Assembly (NCBI GenBank): GCA_964614415.1
Contig: CAZTLE010000003.1
Location: 1 to 61,296, forward strand
Direction: 5' to 3'
Source: CAZTLE01 sp964614415
GTDB taxonomy: Bacteria; Bacteroidota; Bacteroidia; Flavobacteriales; Flavobacteriaceae
DNA: 61,296 bases
A program made the position numbers and the translations under genes. Each line of letters opens with the position of its first letter. Within the stretch, counting starts at the first letter, position 1. Below, piece after piece: positions 16,601 to 26,700 of this stretch. The notes under the pieces are model-generated. The model did no database searches, was not told the DNA's origin, and saw only the letters and a program-made list of their open reading frames with translations.

Positions 16601-17472
16601 TGAGTGCTACAGCAACATATCGCCCGTTGATCAGGATCAACCTGTACCACAACTATTTTTTGGACGATGGCGCCACGGAATTTGACGATACGGCGCAACT
16701 AAAATCCGAGCAGTTGCTGAAATATCAACTGTCCGAATTTGCTTCCATCGTGCCGTCCATTGAAACCCAGCGAATGATCACTAACCAAAAGATGATCTTT
16801 CGCCAGGACTCCAGCGGAATAACACTACTTACACGAGCACGAGAAACGGCACCCAACTCGGGGGTATTCGAACCCTTCATCGCACTCAACCAAAACGAAA
16901 CCCTTACCTTCCTTCTATATATGACCGATCCACTGTTTGAAAACTACTCGACAGTGGCGTCGGTTCCTTCTATCCCATATCTGTTTACCAATAAGAAGCC
17001 GGTAACCGAGCTGGGAGCATTCACCTATATAGATATGGAAACCACTACAAACTCTATCGATGACTTCGATATGGAACCCGATACATATGAAGACTTCCAG
17101 TCGGTCCTTAGCTATGAGGAAAATATCGGGTTGTTCGGGATCATTCATCTCGAAATGGCAGGAGACGATACGACCGGTGTTGATGGAAATGCCAGAAATC
17201 TGATCGAACCTACCGGAGAAATGCTTTCTACGCATCGGGAGTTCAAAATTCAGATCAAAAACAGAAGCACTATTTGGAATTACAGAAATGCTCAGGACGG
17301 ATCCCTGGTGCACAGTTCGGACCCTACCGAGCTACCCCTGGTGAAGAACGGGATAATAGGATACTCTTTCGACAGTGAAGAGCGTCCCGGAGCCGCACCA
17401 AACCGACTTATTTACGAGAAAGACAACAACGGAAATATACTTAAAACCTTTTCAGAAATATACATTAATTAA
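16600..17472 (+). CDS. Unknown eCIS-locus protein between cap and sheath
   Basis: A 290-residue soluble protein that I cannot assign to a family. It starts with RPLIRINLYHNYFLDDGATEFD and has alternating beta-like stretches, few cysteines and no signal peptide. It sits between the DUF4255 cap gene and the sheath gene with a 1-base overlap on one side and a 10-base gap on the other. A structural role at the distal end (cap adaptor or second cap layer) is the natural inference, and Bacteroidota eCIS such as AlgoCIS do have extra cap-proximal proteins. No motif proves it. Confidence 0.6.
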   Translation: MSATATYRPLIRINLYHNYFLDDGATEFDDTAQLKSEQLLKYQLSEFASIVPSIETQRMITNQKMIFRQDSSGITLLTRARETAPNSGVFEPFIALNQNETLTFLLYMTDPLFENYSTVASVPSIPYLFTNKKPVTELGAFTYIDMETTTNSIDDFDMEPDTYEDFQSVLSYEENIGLFGIIHLEMAGDDTTGVDGNARNLIEPTGEMLSTHREFKIQIKNRSTIWNYRNAQDGSLVHSSDPTELPLVKNGIIGYSFDSEERPGAAPNRLIYEKDNNGNILKTFSEIYIN

Positions 17473-17482
17473 ATCTTAAATT

Positions 17483-19417
17483 ATGGCAACAACGTACAAA
17501 ACACCCGGTGTGTATGTCGAGGAGATATCAAAATTCCCTCCCTCGGTCGCCCAGGTAGAAACAGCAATTCCCGCCTTCATAGGATATACTGAAAAAGCTA
17601 TCGAGAAGGGAGAATCGCTTACTAATGTACCTACCCGAATTACCTCCTTATTGGAGTATGAAAACCTGTTTGGTTTCGCAAAAGATGAAACCACCATTGC
17701 AGTTACCGTGACCGATACGGTTGTGAACGGTGCACTGGAAAGAGATATCAACGTATCTCAACCCTCCGTCCCGTCACCGTATCTCATGTATTATTCAATG
17801 CAGATGTACTTCGCCAATGGTGGTGGTCCTTGCTACATTGTTTCAGTAGGGCCTTATGACAATGGTAACATAGTAGATTTTGACACCCTTGTAGACGGTT
17901 TGGCACTGTTAGAAAAAGAAGACGAGCCTACATTACTTGTCTTTCCGGACGCCAAGGCATTAAGCCAGGCGAATTTCTACAGTCTGTATGACCAGGCACT
18001 TCAGCAATGTAACAAACTTCAGGATCGCTTTACGATCATCGATACACATGCTTCCGATGATACCGAAGACGATGCAGAAAACCTTCGAGATGGCATTAGC
18101 CTTGGAAAAGACTATCTGAAGTACGGTGCGGCATATTATCCGTATTTGGAAACGATCCTTGACTATCAGTACGCTGAGGGTTCTGTTAACGTAACACACA
18201 CCTCTGAAGACTCTCAGGCCCTGGCCGACGAGATTGCTGCCGCTGAAAATGCTGCTGCCCAGATGGAGCAGGCATTAACTAATGCGGCCTCATTGTCTTC
18301 AGATTTAGGTACAGCAGATACAGCCATTCAGGCCATGAACGCTGCCGATGCTTTGGCCAACGCTTCCAGCATCACGAATGTTCTCGATTCTATTGAAGCA
18401 TTGCTCACTGGAGTGGTAGCCTCAGGAAACGACGCAGTAAGTGCAGCGAATGCCGCTGCAACAGCCGCAGATGAGGACGGCGGGGTGGCCACTGATGCTA
18501 CAAATGCGGGCGCCGCTGTTGATACTGCAGTAAACAACGGAGCTTCTGCCTTGCCGACTATGATCTCAGACATTCAGGGGCACCTTTCCGTAATCAACGG
18601 TGCCGCGAATGGAACGACAGTAAAAACCGAGTCAGCATTGGCTGTAGCTACTGTTGCAACGATAATTACCGTAATCCAGGCAGTTCTTGACCTGGTTAGC
18701 CCAACTCTTATAGATGCAGTGAACGCAGCACAACAAGTAGATACGGACGGCCTGCTTCAGGGACTCACGCTTGACGCCGTTGAGAATGTAGATAACACAG
18801 CTTACAACGCCATCAAAGCAGCTATTGGAGAAATGCCGTTGACACTTCCACCAAGTAGTGCCATGGCCGGTATTTATGCTCGCGTTGACAGTGATCGCGG
18901 TGTTTGGAAAGCGCCTGCCAATGTTGGTGTTAGCTATGTGTTCAAACCAAAACTGAAGGTGACACACGATCAGCAAAGAGATCTAAACGTACATACTACG
19001 GGTAAATCGATCAATGCGATCCGCTCCTTTACAGGAAAAGGAATCCTGGTATGGGGTGCGAGAACCCTGGCCGGAAATGACAACGAGTGGCGCTATGTGC
19101 CCGTACGCCGATTCTTCAACATGGTAGAGGAATCTGTTGAAAAGGCAACGGAGCAATTCGTATTCGAACCCAACGATGCCAATACCTGGGTTAAGGTACG
19201 GGCGATGATCGAAAATTTCCTTGTACTGCAATGGAGAGCAGGTGCATTGGCCGGAGCCAAGCCTGAAGAAGCTTTCTACGTGCGCGTTGGTCTGGGAGAA
19301 ACTATGACTGCCGATGATATCCTGAATGGAGTAATGAATGTGGAAATTGGAATGGCCGCCGTGCGTCCTGCCGAATTCATCATACTGAAATTCTCTCACA
19401 AAATGCAGGAATCGTAA
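17483..19417 (+). CDS. eCIS contractile sheath protein with Ala-rich insertion
   Basis: Phage tail-sheath family (Pvc2/Afp2-like), forming the contractile outer cylinder. The N-terminus is diagnostic (TYKTPGVYVEEISKFPPSV, residues 4-22), and the C-terminal 170 residues carry the handshake and tube-facing domain (GILVWGARTLAG, YVPVRRFF, NGVMNVEIGMAAVRPAEFI). At 644 residues it is much longer than the 350-480 usual for short eCIS sheaths. Residues 240-450 are an Ala/Asp/Asn/Thr-rich, mostly helical insertion. Only one sheath gene is present, unlike PVC/Afp which have three. The next gene follows after 50 bases. Confidence 0.93.
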   Translation: MATTYKTPGVYVEEISKFPPSVAQVETAIPAFIGYTEKAIEKGESLTNVPTRITSLLEYENLFGFAKDETTIAVTVTDTVVNGALERDINVSQPSVPSPYLMYYSMQMYFANGGGPCYIVSVGPYDNGNIVDFDTLVDGLALLEKEDEPTLLVFPDAKALSQANFYSLYDQALQQCNKLQDRFTIIDTHASDDTEDDAENLRDGISLGKDYLKYGAAYYPYLETILDYQYAEGSVNVTHTSEDSQALADEIAAAENAAAQMEQALTNAASLSSDLGTADTAIQAMNAADALANASSITNVLDSIEALLTGVVASGNDAVSAANAAATAADEDGGVATDATNAGAAVDTAVNNGASALPTMISDIQGHLSVINGAANGTTVKTESALAVATVATIITVIQAVLDLVSPTLIDAVNAAQQVDTDGLLQGLTLDAVENVDNTAYNAIKAAIGEMPLTLPPSSAMAGIYARVDSDRGVWKAPANVGVSYVFKPKLKVTHDQQRDLNVHTTGKSINAIRSFTGKGILVWGARTLAGNDNEWRYVPVRRFFNMVEESVEKATEQFVFEPNDANTWVKVRAMIENFLVLQWRAGALAGAKPEEAFYVRVGLGETMTADDILNGVMNVEIGMAAVRPAEFIILKFSHKMQES

Positions 19418-19467
19418 TCGCATTTACAGCTAATAAAATCGAAGCATAACATTTAAAATTTAAGAAA

Positions 19468-19905
19468 ATGCCAGAAACATATCCATTAGTGAAGTTTCAT
19501 TTCTCAGTAGACTGGGGAGGAACAAATATTGGTTTTACCGAAGTTTCAGGACTGGACGTAGAAACCGAATTGATCGAATACCGCCACGGAGCAAGCCCTG
19601 AGTACAGCAAGATCAAAATGCCGGGCATGCAGAAGTTCAGTAACATCACTCTTAAGCGAGGTACGTTCAAGAATGACAACGAGTACTTCCAGTGGTGGAA
19701 TACCGTGAAGCTCAACACCATCGAAAGAAGGGATATTACCATCAAATTGCTCAATGAAGAGCACGAGCCGGTAGTAACCTGGAAGGTAAAGAATGCATTC
19801 CCACTTAAGGTACAATCCACGGATCTTAAAGGAGATGGTAATGAAACTGCCATCGAATCCATGGAGATCGCGCACGAAGGTCTAACCATTCAAAATGGTG
19901 ACTAA
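19468..19905 (+). CDS. eCIS inner tube protein (Pvc1/Hcp-like, gp19 family)
   Basis: Main tube subunit of 145 residues. The T4 gp19/phage tube pattern is clear: PLVKFHFSVDWGG, FTEVSGLDVETELIEYRHG, NITLKRGTFKNDNEYFQWW and IKLLNEEHEPVVTWKVKNAFP. Hexameric rings stack to form the lumen in which cargo travels. The 50-base gap before this gene contains an AT-rich leader. The gene overlaps the second tube gene by 1 base (TAATG), typical for tube pairs in eCIS. Confidence 0.93.
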   Translation: MPETYPLVKFHFSVDWGGTNIGFTEVSGLDVETELIEYRHGASPEYSKIKMPGMQKFSNITLKRGTFKNDNEYFQWWNTVKLNTIERRDITIKLLNEEHEPVVTWKVKNAFPLKVQSTDLKGDGNETAIESMEIAHEGLTIQNGD

Positions 19906-20345
19906 TGAGCACGTACTATCCGCCGGTAGGGTTTCACTTTAAAGTAGAGTTCAACGGGATTACTACCCAGGATACCGATTTTCAATTTCAATCGGTAGCC
20001 GGATTGACGGTAGATATTGAAACCGAAGAATTCTCCGAAGGCGGTGAGAACCGATTTAAGCACAAATTTCCGGTAAGGACAAAGTTTCCCAACCTTGTTC
20101 TCAAGCGGGGAATGGTTACGGACTCCAAGCTCATCGATTGGTGTAGGGATGCGATCGAGAGCTTTCAGTTCGCACCCGTTGACCTTACCGTGAAATTGCT
20201 TAATGAGGAAAACAATCCTTTGGTCACCTGGAATGTAGTTCGCGCTTACCCGGTTAAATGGAACGTATCCGATCTAAGTGCCGAGGAAAGCAAAATTGTA
20301 GTAGAGACCATAGAACTGTCGTATAACTATTTCACACTTGTTTGA
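19905..20345 (+). CDS. Second tube protein, baseplate-proximal tube initiator (Pvc5/Afp5-like)
   Basis: Divergent copy of the tube protein with the same fold markers (FHFKVEFNG, SVAGLTVDIETEEFSEGGENRF, LVLKRGMV, VKLLNEENNPLVTWNVVRAYPV). In PVC/Afp, the second tube paralogue next to the LysM hub gene forms the adaptor between spike and tube, so the same role is inferred here. It is 146 residues, almost the same length as the main tube protein. Confidence 0.85.
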   Translation: MSTYYPPVGFHFKVEFNGITTQDTDFQFQSVAGLTVDIETEEFSEGGENRFKHKFPVRTKFPNLVLKRGMVTDSKLIDWCRDAIESFQFAPVDLTVKLLNEENNPLVTWNVVRAYPVKWNVSDLSAEESKIVVETIELSYNYFTLV

Positions 20346-20347
20346 TC

Positions 20348-20509
20348 ATGCCTATCCATATTAAAGAACTGCATATCAAGATCAATGTACAGGACGACGG
20401 TCAGTCCAGTTCCCCGGCCGGTGATAAGCCGAAGAACAAGGAAGACAATGTCATCAAAGAGTGCATAGAACAGGTTTTGTCGATACAAAAACGTAAGCTG
20501 GAACGATAA
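20348..20509 (+). CDS. Small DUF5908-type eCIS protein, 53 aa
   Basis: A short gene: ATG at 20348, stop TAA at 20507-20509. It begins MPIHIKELHIKINV, the signature opening of DUF5908 proteins found between tube and LysM genes in many eCIS loci. It ends in a charged helix (NVIKECIEQVLSIQKRKLER). The start is 2 bases after the upstream stop and the stop overlaps the next ATG by one base, so it is certainly translated with its neighbours. The function is unknown; a baseplate-assembly or stabilising role is inferred from constant position. Confidence 0.8.
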   Translation: MPIHIKELHIKINVQDDGQSSSPAGDKPKNKEDNVIKECIEQVLSIQKRKLER

Positions 20510-21198
20510 TGAGCACCGGAGAACTCAAGAAACTCAAGATCACGGCGTACAAAGACGACCGCTATTCGGAAAAGGTAGGAGATGGTGAATTCACCTCCCT
20601 TCTAAACCCCGAAAAGTATGTCTTTAGCTACAAAGTCGAGTATACCGAAGCCCAGGGTCAGGGTACGAGCGCAACCCAACCGAAATTTGTGCGCACCCCC
20701 CCTGAAGATCTGGAACTGGATTTCCTGTTCGATCGTACGGGTATTATTCAAGGACAGGAAGATGCTACCGGAGACGGGATCATCGATGACCTTGAGAAAT
20801 TCAAAAAAATCGTTTTTGATTACAGCGGGGATGAACATAAACCCAATTACCTGATGATCGGATGGGGAACCCTCCTCTTTAAGGGTACGCTGACGGAAAT
20901 GAGCATTGAATTCAAGCTCTTCGGATCGGACGGAACTCCCCTTCGGGCCCTGGCAAAAGCCAAGTTCAAAGGATCTGTCGAGGAAAACCTCCGTGTTGCG
21001 AAGGAGAATAACAATTCGCCCGACCTCACGCATATCCGTCAGGTAAAAGCAGGTGATACCTTGCCGCTTATGACCTTCAGGATCTACGGTGATTCCAAAT
21101 ATTACCTGGAAGTAGCCAAAGCCAATAACCTAAGTAATTTCAGAAAATTGGAGGTAGGACAAACCATCCTCTTCCCTCCTGTTGAAAAAGTTTCCTGA
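20509..21198 (+). CDS. LysM-containing baseplate hub protein (Pvc7/Afp7-like)
   Basis: The N-terminal 160 residues have the gp53-like pattern typical of eCIS hub proteins (LLNPEKYVFSYKVEY, PEDLELDFLFDRTG, LKFKGTLTEMSIEFKLF-like). The C-terminus (about residues 175-227) is a LysM domain (VKAGDTLPLMTFRIYGD, EVAKANNL, LEVGQTILFPP). In known particles this protein joins the tube initiator to the spike and baseplate; the LysM is structural rather than cell-wall-binding. It overlaps the spike gene by 1 base (TGATG). Confidence 0.88.
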   Translation: MSTGELKKLKITAYKDDRYSEKVGDGEFTSLLNPEKYVFSYKVEYTEAQGQGTSATQPKFVRTPPEDLELDFLFDRTGIIQGQEDATGDGIIDDLEKFKKIVFDYSGDEHKPNYLMIGWGTLLFKGTLTEMSIEFKLFGSDGTPLRALAKAKFKGSVEENLRVAKENNNSPDLTHIRQVKAGDTLPLMTFRIYGDSKYYLEVAKANNLSNFRKLEVGQTILFPPVEKVS

Positions 21199-22943
21199 TG
21201 AACAACAGTCGCACCATACAAACTTCACAGAGTCCGGATCTCGTAACCCATAAGGTATTGATCGACGGGGAAGAGCTTTCGGGTGTCTATCAGGTGAAGA
21301 ACATTGCGATCGAAAAGGAGATCAACCGTATTCCTTTCGCGCAACTGGTCATCGTTGATGGAGAAGCGGCAACACAGGACTTTGCACTGAGCAACGAGGA
21401 TTTGATGATTCCAGGCAAGGAACTTGAGATCACTGCCGGTTATCACAACGATGAAGAGACAATTTTTAAAGGGATTGTCATCAAACACAGCATCAAGATC
21501 CGCGATAGCGTATCCGTGCTGGTGATTGAATGTCGGGACGCAGCGGTAAAGACAACTATAGGAAGGAAGTCCAGTTACTTCTATGAAAGTACCGATAGTG
21601 ATATCATTGAAGAGATCCTGGGGAACCATTCTCTTGACAACGATATAGAGTCCACATCCCATGAACATGCCGAACTGATACAATACGATGCTTCCGATTG
21701 GGACTTCATCATGACCAGAGCCCAGGCCAACGGTAAGATCTGTATAATCGATGACGGAAAGGTCACCATAGCCGAACCCGATTTGGGTCAGGATGAGATC
21801 GAGACCATAGCCTTTGGAGCTACCATGTTAGGGTTCGACGGAGAGATTGACGCACGCTCCCAGTTCAATGCGATCAAAGCATTTGGCTGGAATCCTGCAG
21901 ATCAGGAGATCGTGGAAGTTGAAGCTTCCGATCCCGGTGTTTCCCTGAACGGGAACCTAAGCACTTCGGATCTGGCCTCAGTTATAGATCTCGAGGCATT
22001 GGAACTGCGTCATGGAGGTAACGTGAGTGATGCCGAATTACAGGACTGGAGCGATTCCAAAGCTCTTTTTCAACAACTTTCCCGAACGCGCGGACGCGTG
22101 AAATTCCAGGGAATACCAGGTGTTAAGCCAGGTACGATTCTGAAACTTGAAGGTGTTGGAGATCGCTTTAACGGAAAGGTATTCGTCTCAGCCATTCGAC
22201 ACGAATTAAGCGATGGCAACTGGACAGTTGACGCCGAATTCGGAATGGATCCCAAGTGGTTCTCAGAAACCTACGACATCAATCCGATGCCCGCATCCGG
22301 ACTACTTCCGGCCATAAACGGACTCCAGATAGGTGTGGTTACACAGCTACAGGATGATCCGGACGGCGAAGACAAAATATTAGTGCGTATTCCCATTATC
22401 GACAACGAAGAGCAAGGAATATGGTGTCGTGTAGCGACCCTGGACGCCGGTGAAAATCGCGGTTCCTTCTTTAGACCGGAGATCGATGACGAGGTGATCA
22501 TTGGATTTATCAATGACGACCCCAACGATGCAGTAGTACTGGGAATGTTGCACAGCAGTGCCAAACCGGCACCGATTTCAGCCACTGATGACAACCACGA
22601 AAAAGGATTTGTAACGCGAAGTGAGATGAAGATGATCTTTGATGATGACAAGGTTTCCTATACGCTGGAAACGCCTGCCGGAAAGAAGATCGTAGTAGAT
22701 GAAGACGCCGACGCGATTACCATAGAAGACGACCACTCAAACGTGGTTACCCTCGATAGTTCGGGGATTACTATGGAAAGTGCGGGAGATATTAACGTTA
22801 AGGCCTCAGGTGATTTAAACCTGGAGGGTATGAACGTAAGTGTGAAAGCCAATGCTGAATTCAAAGCCGAAGGAAGCGCAGGTGCCGAAGTATCAACCAG
22901 TGCTATTGCCGTACTCAAGGGATCTTTAGTGCAAATCAACTAG
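21198..22943 (+). CDS. VgrG-like spike protein (Pvc8/Afp8-like)
   Basis: Central spike trimer subunit, 581 residues. The N-terminal two-thirds match gp27/GPD-like hub domains (residues about 15-350, including YHNDEETIFKGIVIKHSIKI and QYDASDWDFIMTRAQANGKI). A gp5-like OB fold follows at about 375-455 (GVVTQLQDDPDGEDKILVRIP, EVIIGFINDDPNDAVVLG). The C-terminus is a repetitive beta-helix needle (INVKASGDLNLEGMNVSVKA). The tip is capped by the PAAR protein encoded next. No toxin extension is fused to it. Confidence 0.93.
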   Translation: MNNSRTIQTSQSPDLVTHKVLIDGEELSGVYQVKNIAIEKEINRIPFAQLVIVDGEAATQDFALSNEDLMIPGKELEITAGYHNDEETIFKGIVIKHSIKIRDSVSVLVIECRDAAVKTTIGRKSSYFYESTDSDIIEEILGNHSLDNDIESTSHEHAELIQYDASDWDFIMTRAQANGKICIIDDGKVTIAEPDLGQDEIETIAFGATMLGFDGEIDARSQFNAIKAFGWNPADQEIVEVEASDPGVSLNGNLSTSDLASVIDLEALELRHGGNVSDAELQDWSDSKALFQQLSRTRGRVKFQGIPGVKPGTILKLEGVGDRFNGKVFVSAIRHELSDGNWTVDAEFGMDPKWFSETYDINPMPASGLLPAINGLQIGVVTQLQDDPDGEDKILVRIPIIDNEEQGIWCRVATLDAGENRGSFFRPEIDDEVIIGFINDDPNDAVVLGMLHSSAKPAPISATDDNHEKGFVTRSEMKMIFDDDKVSYTLETPAGKKIVVDEDADAITIEDDHSNVVTLDSSGITMESAGDINVKASGDLNLEGMNVSVKANAEFKAEGSAGAEVSTSAIAVLKGSLVQIN

Positions 22944-22980
22944 GGATGAGGATTGAGGGATGAGGTAAGACTCTGTACTC

Positions 22981-23001
22981 AATACTGAATACTGAATACT
23001 G
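22981..23001. repeat. Heptamer AATACTG x3 in spike-PAAR spacer
   Basis: Three perfect tandem copies of AATACTG, followed by AATAAAAAA. They lie in the 94-base gap between spike and PAAR genes. The same gap holds a GGATGAGG pair around 22950. This is the widest gap in the eCIS structural block. Confidence 0.7.
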
Positions 23002-23037
23002 AATAAAAAATAACAATATCAATAAACAATAAACACC

Positions 23038-23325
23038 ATGTTACCAGCCGCCCGAATAAGTGATATGCACGTTTGCCCAATGGTCACAGGAGTAGTGCCT
23101 CATGTTGGAGGTCCGATCCTGCCGGCCGGTGAACCAACAGTCCTCATTGGAGGGCTCCCAGCAGCCCGCGTGGGCGATATGGCCACCTGTGTAGGACCAC
23201 CGGATACCATTGCGATGGGTTCCTCCACCGTGTTGATCGGAGGAATGCCTGCAGCACGTATGGGCGATACAACTGCTCACGGTGGTACAATTGTCATGGG
23301 AGAACCAACAGTATTAATAGGATAA
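23038..23325 (+). CDS. PAAR-domain spike tip protein (Pvc10-like)
   Basis: A 95-residue protein made almost entirely of PAAR repeats: PAARISDMHVCP, then two VLIGG(L/M)PAAR(V/M)GD units and a final VMGEPTVLIG. The conserved His and Cys residues are the usual zinc ligands at the cone apex. It sharpens the VgrG-like spike. There is no fused effector domain, so payload travels in the tube or elsewhere rather than on the tip. Confidence 0.93.
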   Translation: MLPAARISDMHVCPMVTGVVPHVGGPILPAGEPTVLIGGLPAARVGDMATCVGPPDTIAMGSSTVLIGGMPAARMGDTTAHGGTIVMGEPTVLIG

Positions 23326-23327
23326 TT

Positions 23328-23738
23328 ATGAGTTTTAATCAGCCCTTTTTAGGCGAAGGATGGGGATTTCCTCCCCAGTTCAACAGAAGTGCCCAGACCG
23401 TTATAACCACGAGCGGCGAAGAGGATATCAAGAAAAGTCTTGAGATACTCTTATCTACACGCCTCGGCGAACGGGTCATGGTACCGGATTACGGATGCAA
23501 CCTGGAAGAACTGCTCTTTCAACCGTTGGACCTTAGTTTGAAGACCTTCGTAAAGGACCTCATAAAAACAGCCATTCTATACCACGAACCACGTATAGAT
23601 GTGCTTTCCATTGACATAGATACCACCAACGAACTAGCCGGAGAATTACTCATAAAGATCGATTACATGATCCGGATCACAAACTCAAGAGGAAACATGG
23701 TATATCCTTTCTACAAAGTGGAAGGAAGTGAAATATAG
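23328..23738 (+). CDS. Baseplate wedge protein, gp25 family (Pvc9/Afp9-like)
   Basis: A 136-residue GPW/gp25-family protein, initiator of sheath polymerisation on the baseplate. Characteristic blocks are TSGEEDIKKSLEILLSTRLGERVMVPDYGCNL (with the acidic/arginine core) and EPRIDVLSID. It starts 2 bases after the PAAR stop and ends 9 bases before the large wedge gene. Confidence 0.93.
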   Translation: MSFNQPFLGEGWGFPPQFNRSAQTVITTSGEEDIKKSLEILLSTRLGERVMVPDYGCNLEELLFQPLDLSLKTFVKDLIKTAILYHEPRIDVLSIDIDTTNELAGELLIKIDYMIRITNSRGNMVYPFYKVEGSEI

Positions 23739-23747
23739 CATTGTACA

Positions 23748-26700
23748 ATGGCTAAAGATTGTAAAGATATATTACTAATACGGGAGGGAACCTCTCAATC
23801 ACAGCGCTTCTTAAAAGCACTGAATCCGGAGTATCTCAAACTTCATGATTTTAGTGCAGAGGATTGGGTGCTCTTTGCCTATTCGTTCGCACATCACGTG
23901 AATTTCTTTGAGACGAACGATCACAAAGTACCTGATGGAAACTGGGAGGAGCTTTTCAACTTGTTCGAACTCCCGGAGGAATTGCCGTTCCGCGGAACAC
24001 CCGAGTATCAAAAAATTACGGAGAACGTAAAGAAGATCCTTGATGATTTTAAGAAAGATCAGGCTCTGACTCCTCACCTCACCCTGTTCGTTAGTTTTCT
24101 TGAACTCCTCTCTCTCAGCCAGAACAGATTCAACAAGCTGACCCAAAGACATCTGGACTTTTACTATAAAGAAGTCCTTCAAATAGAAAAAGAGCTTCCG
24201 AAACCGGACCAGGCCCATATCATCTTTGAACTTGCCAAGCGCATCGAAGATTACAAGGTCGAACAGGGTACCGAGTTGGATGCCGGTAAAGATCCCAATG
24301 GCGCTAATCTCGTTTTCGAGACCTTACAGGAGCTAATTGCCAACCGGGCAACCGTAGGAAGCATAAAAAGCATTTACAACGACACCAAGGACGACGAGGA
24401 GATCAAGGCTGCCCCGATAGCCAACTCACACGACGGAAACGGAGCCGAGTTCCCCGATGAAAACACATTCTGGCATCCGTTCGGTTATACCTCGCGTCAA
24501 AAAGAGTTTCCGAAACTTGAAGCCGCCAATATGGGATTCACACTGGCTTCACCGATGTTAGCCCTGGCGGAAGGCGAACGAAATGTGTCATTACATATTT
24601 CTTTCGATCCCCCCACCCTTTCGCCAATTAGTGCAGCGGATCTTATCGAAAACGTCGATATCTATTATACAGGTGAGAAAAAATGGGAAGGCCCGTTGTC
24701 TCTCCAGGAAAAACTCATATTTCTGGGCAGTGGAGCAAACGACTACCCTCTGGTCACCGAAGGCACGGAAGGAACGCTGAAACTGGTATTTCAGCTGGAT
24801 CGAGACATGAAACCCTGGGCGGGCTATAATCCCGAAGTGCACCTGGAAAACTATCCAACATCAGATCCGTTGGTAAAAGTGGTCTTCAAGACGAATACCA
24901 AGAAGGGATATTCAATCTTTAGAAACGTGGTGCATCAACCCGTTGCAAAGATCACCGTAGAGGTTTCCGTTTCCGGTGTTCAGAGTTTGAACATAGAGAA
25001 TGACACAGGAGTTCTCAAGCCAAATAAACCGTTTTATCCGTTCACTACACAACCAACGCGGCGGTCCAACTTCTACATCGATTATCCCGAGCTTTTTTCC
25101 AAGAACTGGGGTAAACTATGGGTGGATCTGCTGTGGAAAGGCACACCGTCTTCTTTTAAGTCACACTATGAGGCCTATAGAACCACCGACACAAATAGCC
25201 TTGCCGACTATACCGGTAGCATATTCATTTCTGAAGGTGACGATGAGGCGGACAATCAACCTGAAGACGGATTGGAAAACGACGGAGACGGAACTACTTC
25301 CGACGCCCGTTTAATGCTCGATCCCGACCCGGCCAACCTTATCGTAACAGGTGATGACTATTTCAAAGTAAGCCCATTCATTCTGCATAAAGAACTATGG
25401 GATGAGCGGCCTCCTGCCATCTCGATTTTCAACGATGACAATGAAGACGGGTTGTTCAATACATATCTGGAACTTGATAATGACAACTATACACTGGGCA
25501 AAGCCGGTCCGGTTCGTTTAGCGCTGAATCAGTCATTCTTACAGGAGTTATTCCCGAAGATATATGCACTTGCACTTGCAAGCACCGATCCGAACACACT
25601 TATCCCGAATGCCCCTTACATCCCGTTTGTTGAGACTATCAGTCTGAACTACTCGGCCAAGGAGTTTACGGATTTCACTGTGAAATCGGAGGAATCATAT
25701 GAGGACAATCGCATCAGACTATTCCTTCATTCACCCTTCGGACAACATGAGGAACACGGATACTTGAAGGTAAAAAGTGTATCGGAGGAGATCCTTTCGA
25801 TCAAAAGTGATGAGGCCAAAAGCGTGTGGCTCGTGCCGGATTACTGCCATGGCGGTGAACTTTATATTGGACTTGAAGATGCGAAGAACCTGGAAACCAT
25901 GTCGCTGCTATTCCAAATACTGGAGGGCAGTGAGAATCCGGATGCCGATTCATTCGTTGGGAATCAGAAAGTCGAGTGGAGCGTACTATGCAATAACCAC
26001 TGGATGGACCTTTCGGATTTCATACTGAGCAACAACATTGATAATTTCCTGAAATCAGGTATTGTTTCCTTTACAATCCCGCGACAGGCAACCACCGAAA
26101 ACACCCGGCTTCCATCAGGATACCATTGGGTGCGAGCCAAGATACACAAGCAGTTTGATGCCGTATGTAAGGTATTAGACATTGTGTCACAGGCCGTCCT
26201 GTCACAGTTCAAGGACAACGATAATGACCTGGCTCACTTGCAGAATGGGCTGCCCGCAGGGACTATTGGTAAGCTGGTGAATCGCGTTCCTAAAGTTAAA
26301 TCGGTATCCCAACCCTTCAACTCCTTTGGTGGGCGACCACTGGAAGAAGATACCTCGTTCTATCGACGTGTGAGCGAACGTCTTCGTCATAAGAACAGGG
26401 CCATAACGATCTGGGATTATGAACATCTGATTCTGCAGGAGTTCCCCGAAGTTTTTAAAGCGCTCTGTTTAAAACATACAAAAGACAACGATTCCTTATC
26501 CCCGGGAGATGTGACTGTGGTGGTCATTCCGGACATCGTAGATAAAAATGTCTTCGATATATATCAACCTCGCGTTAGCAAAGCCACTCTTAACGAAATT
26601 CAAGACTATGTAAACGCCCTCAACTCAATGCATGTCGAGGCCCAGGTGATAAATCCGGACTATGAAGAAATCACGGTAAGCCTAAATGTAAAGTTTCACA

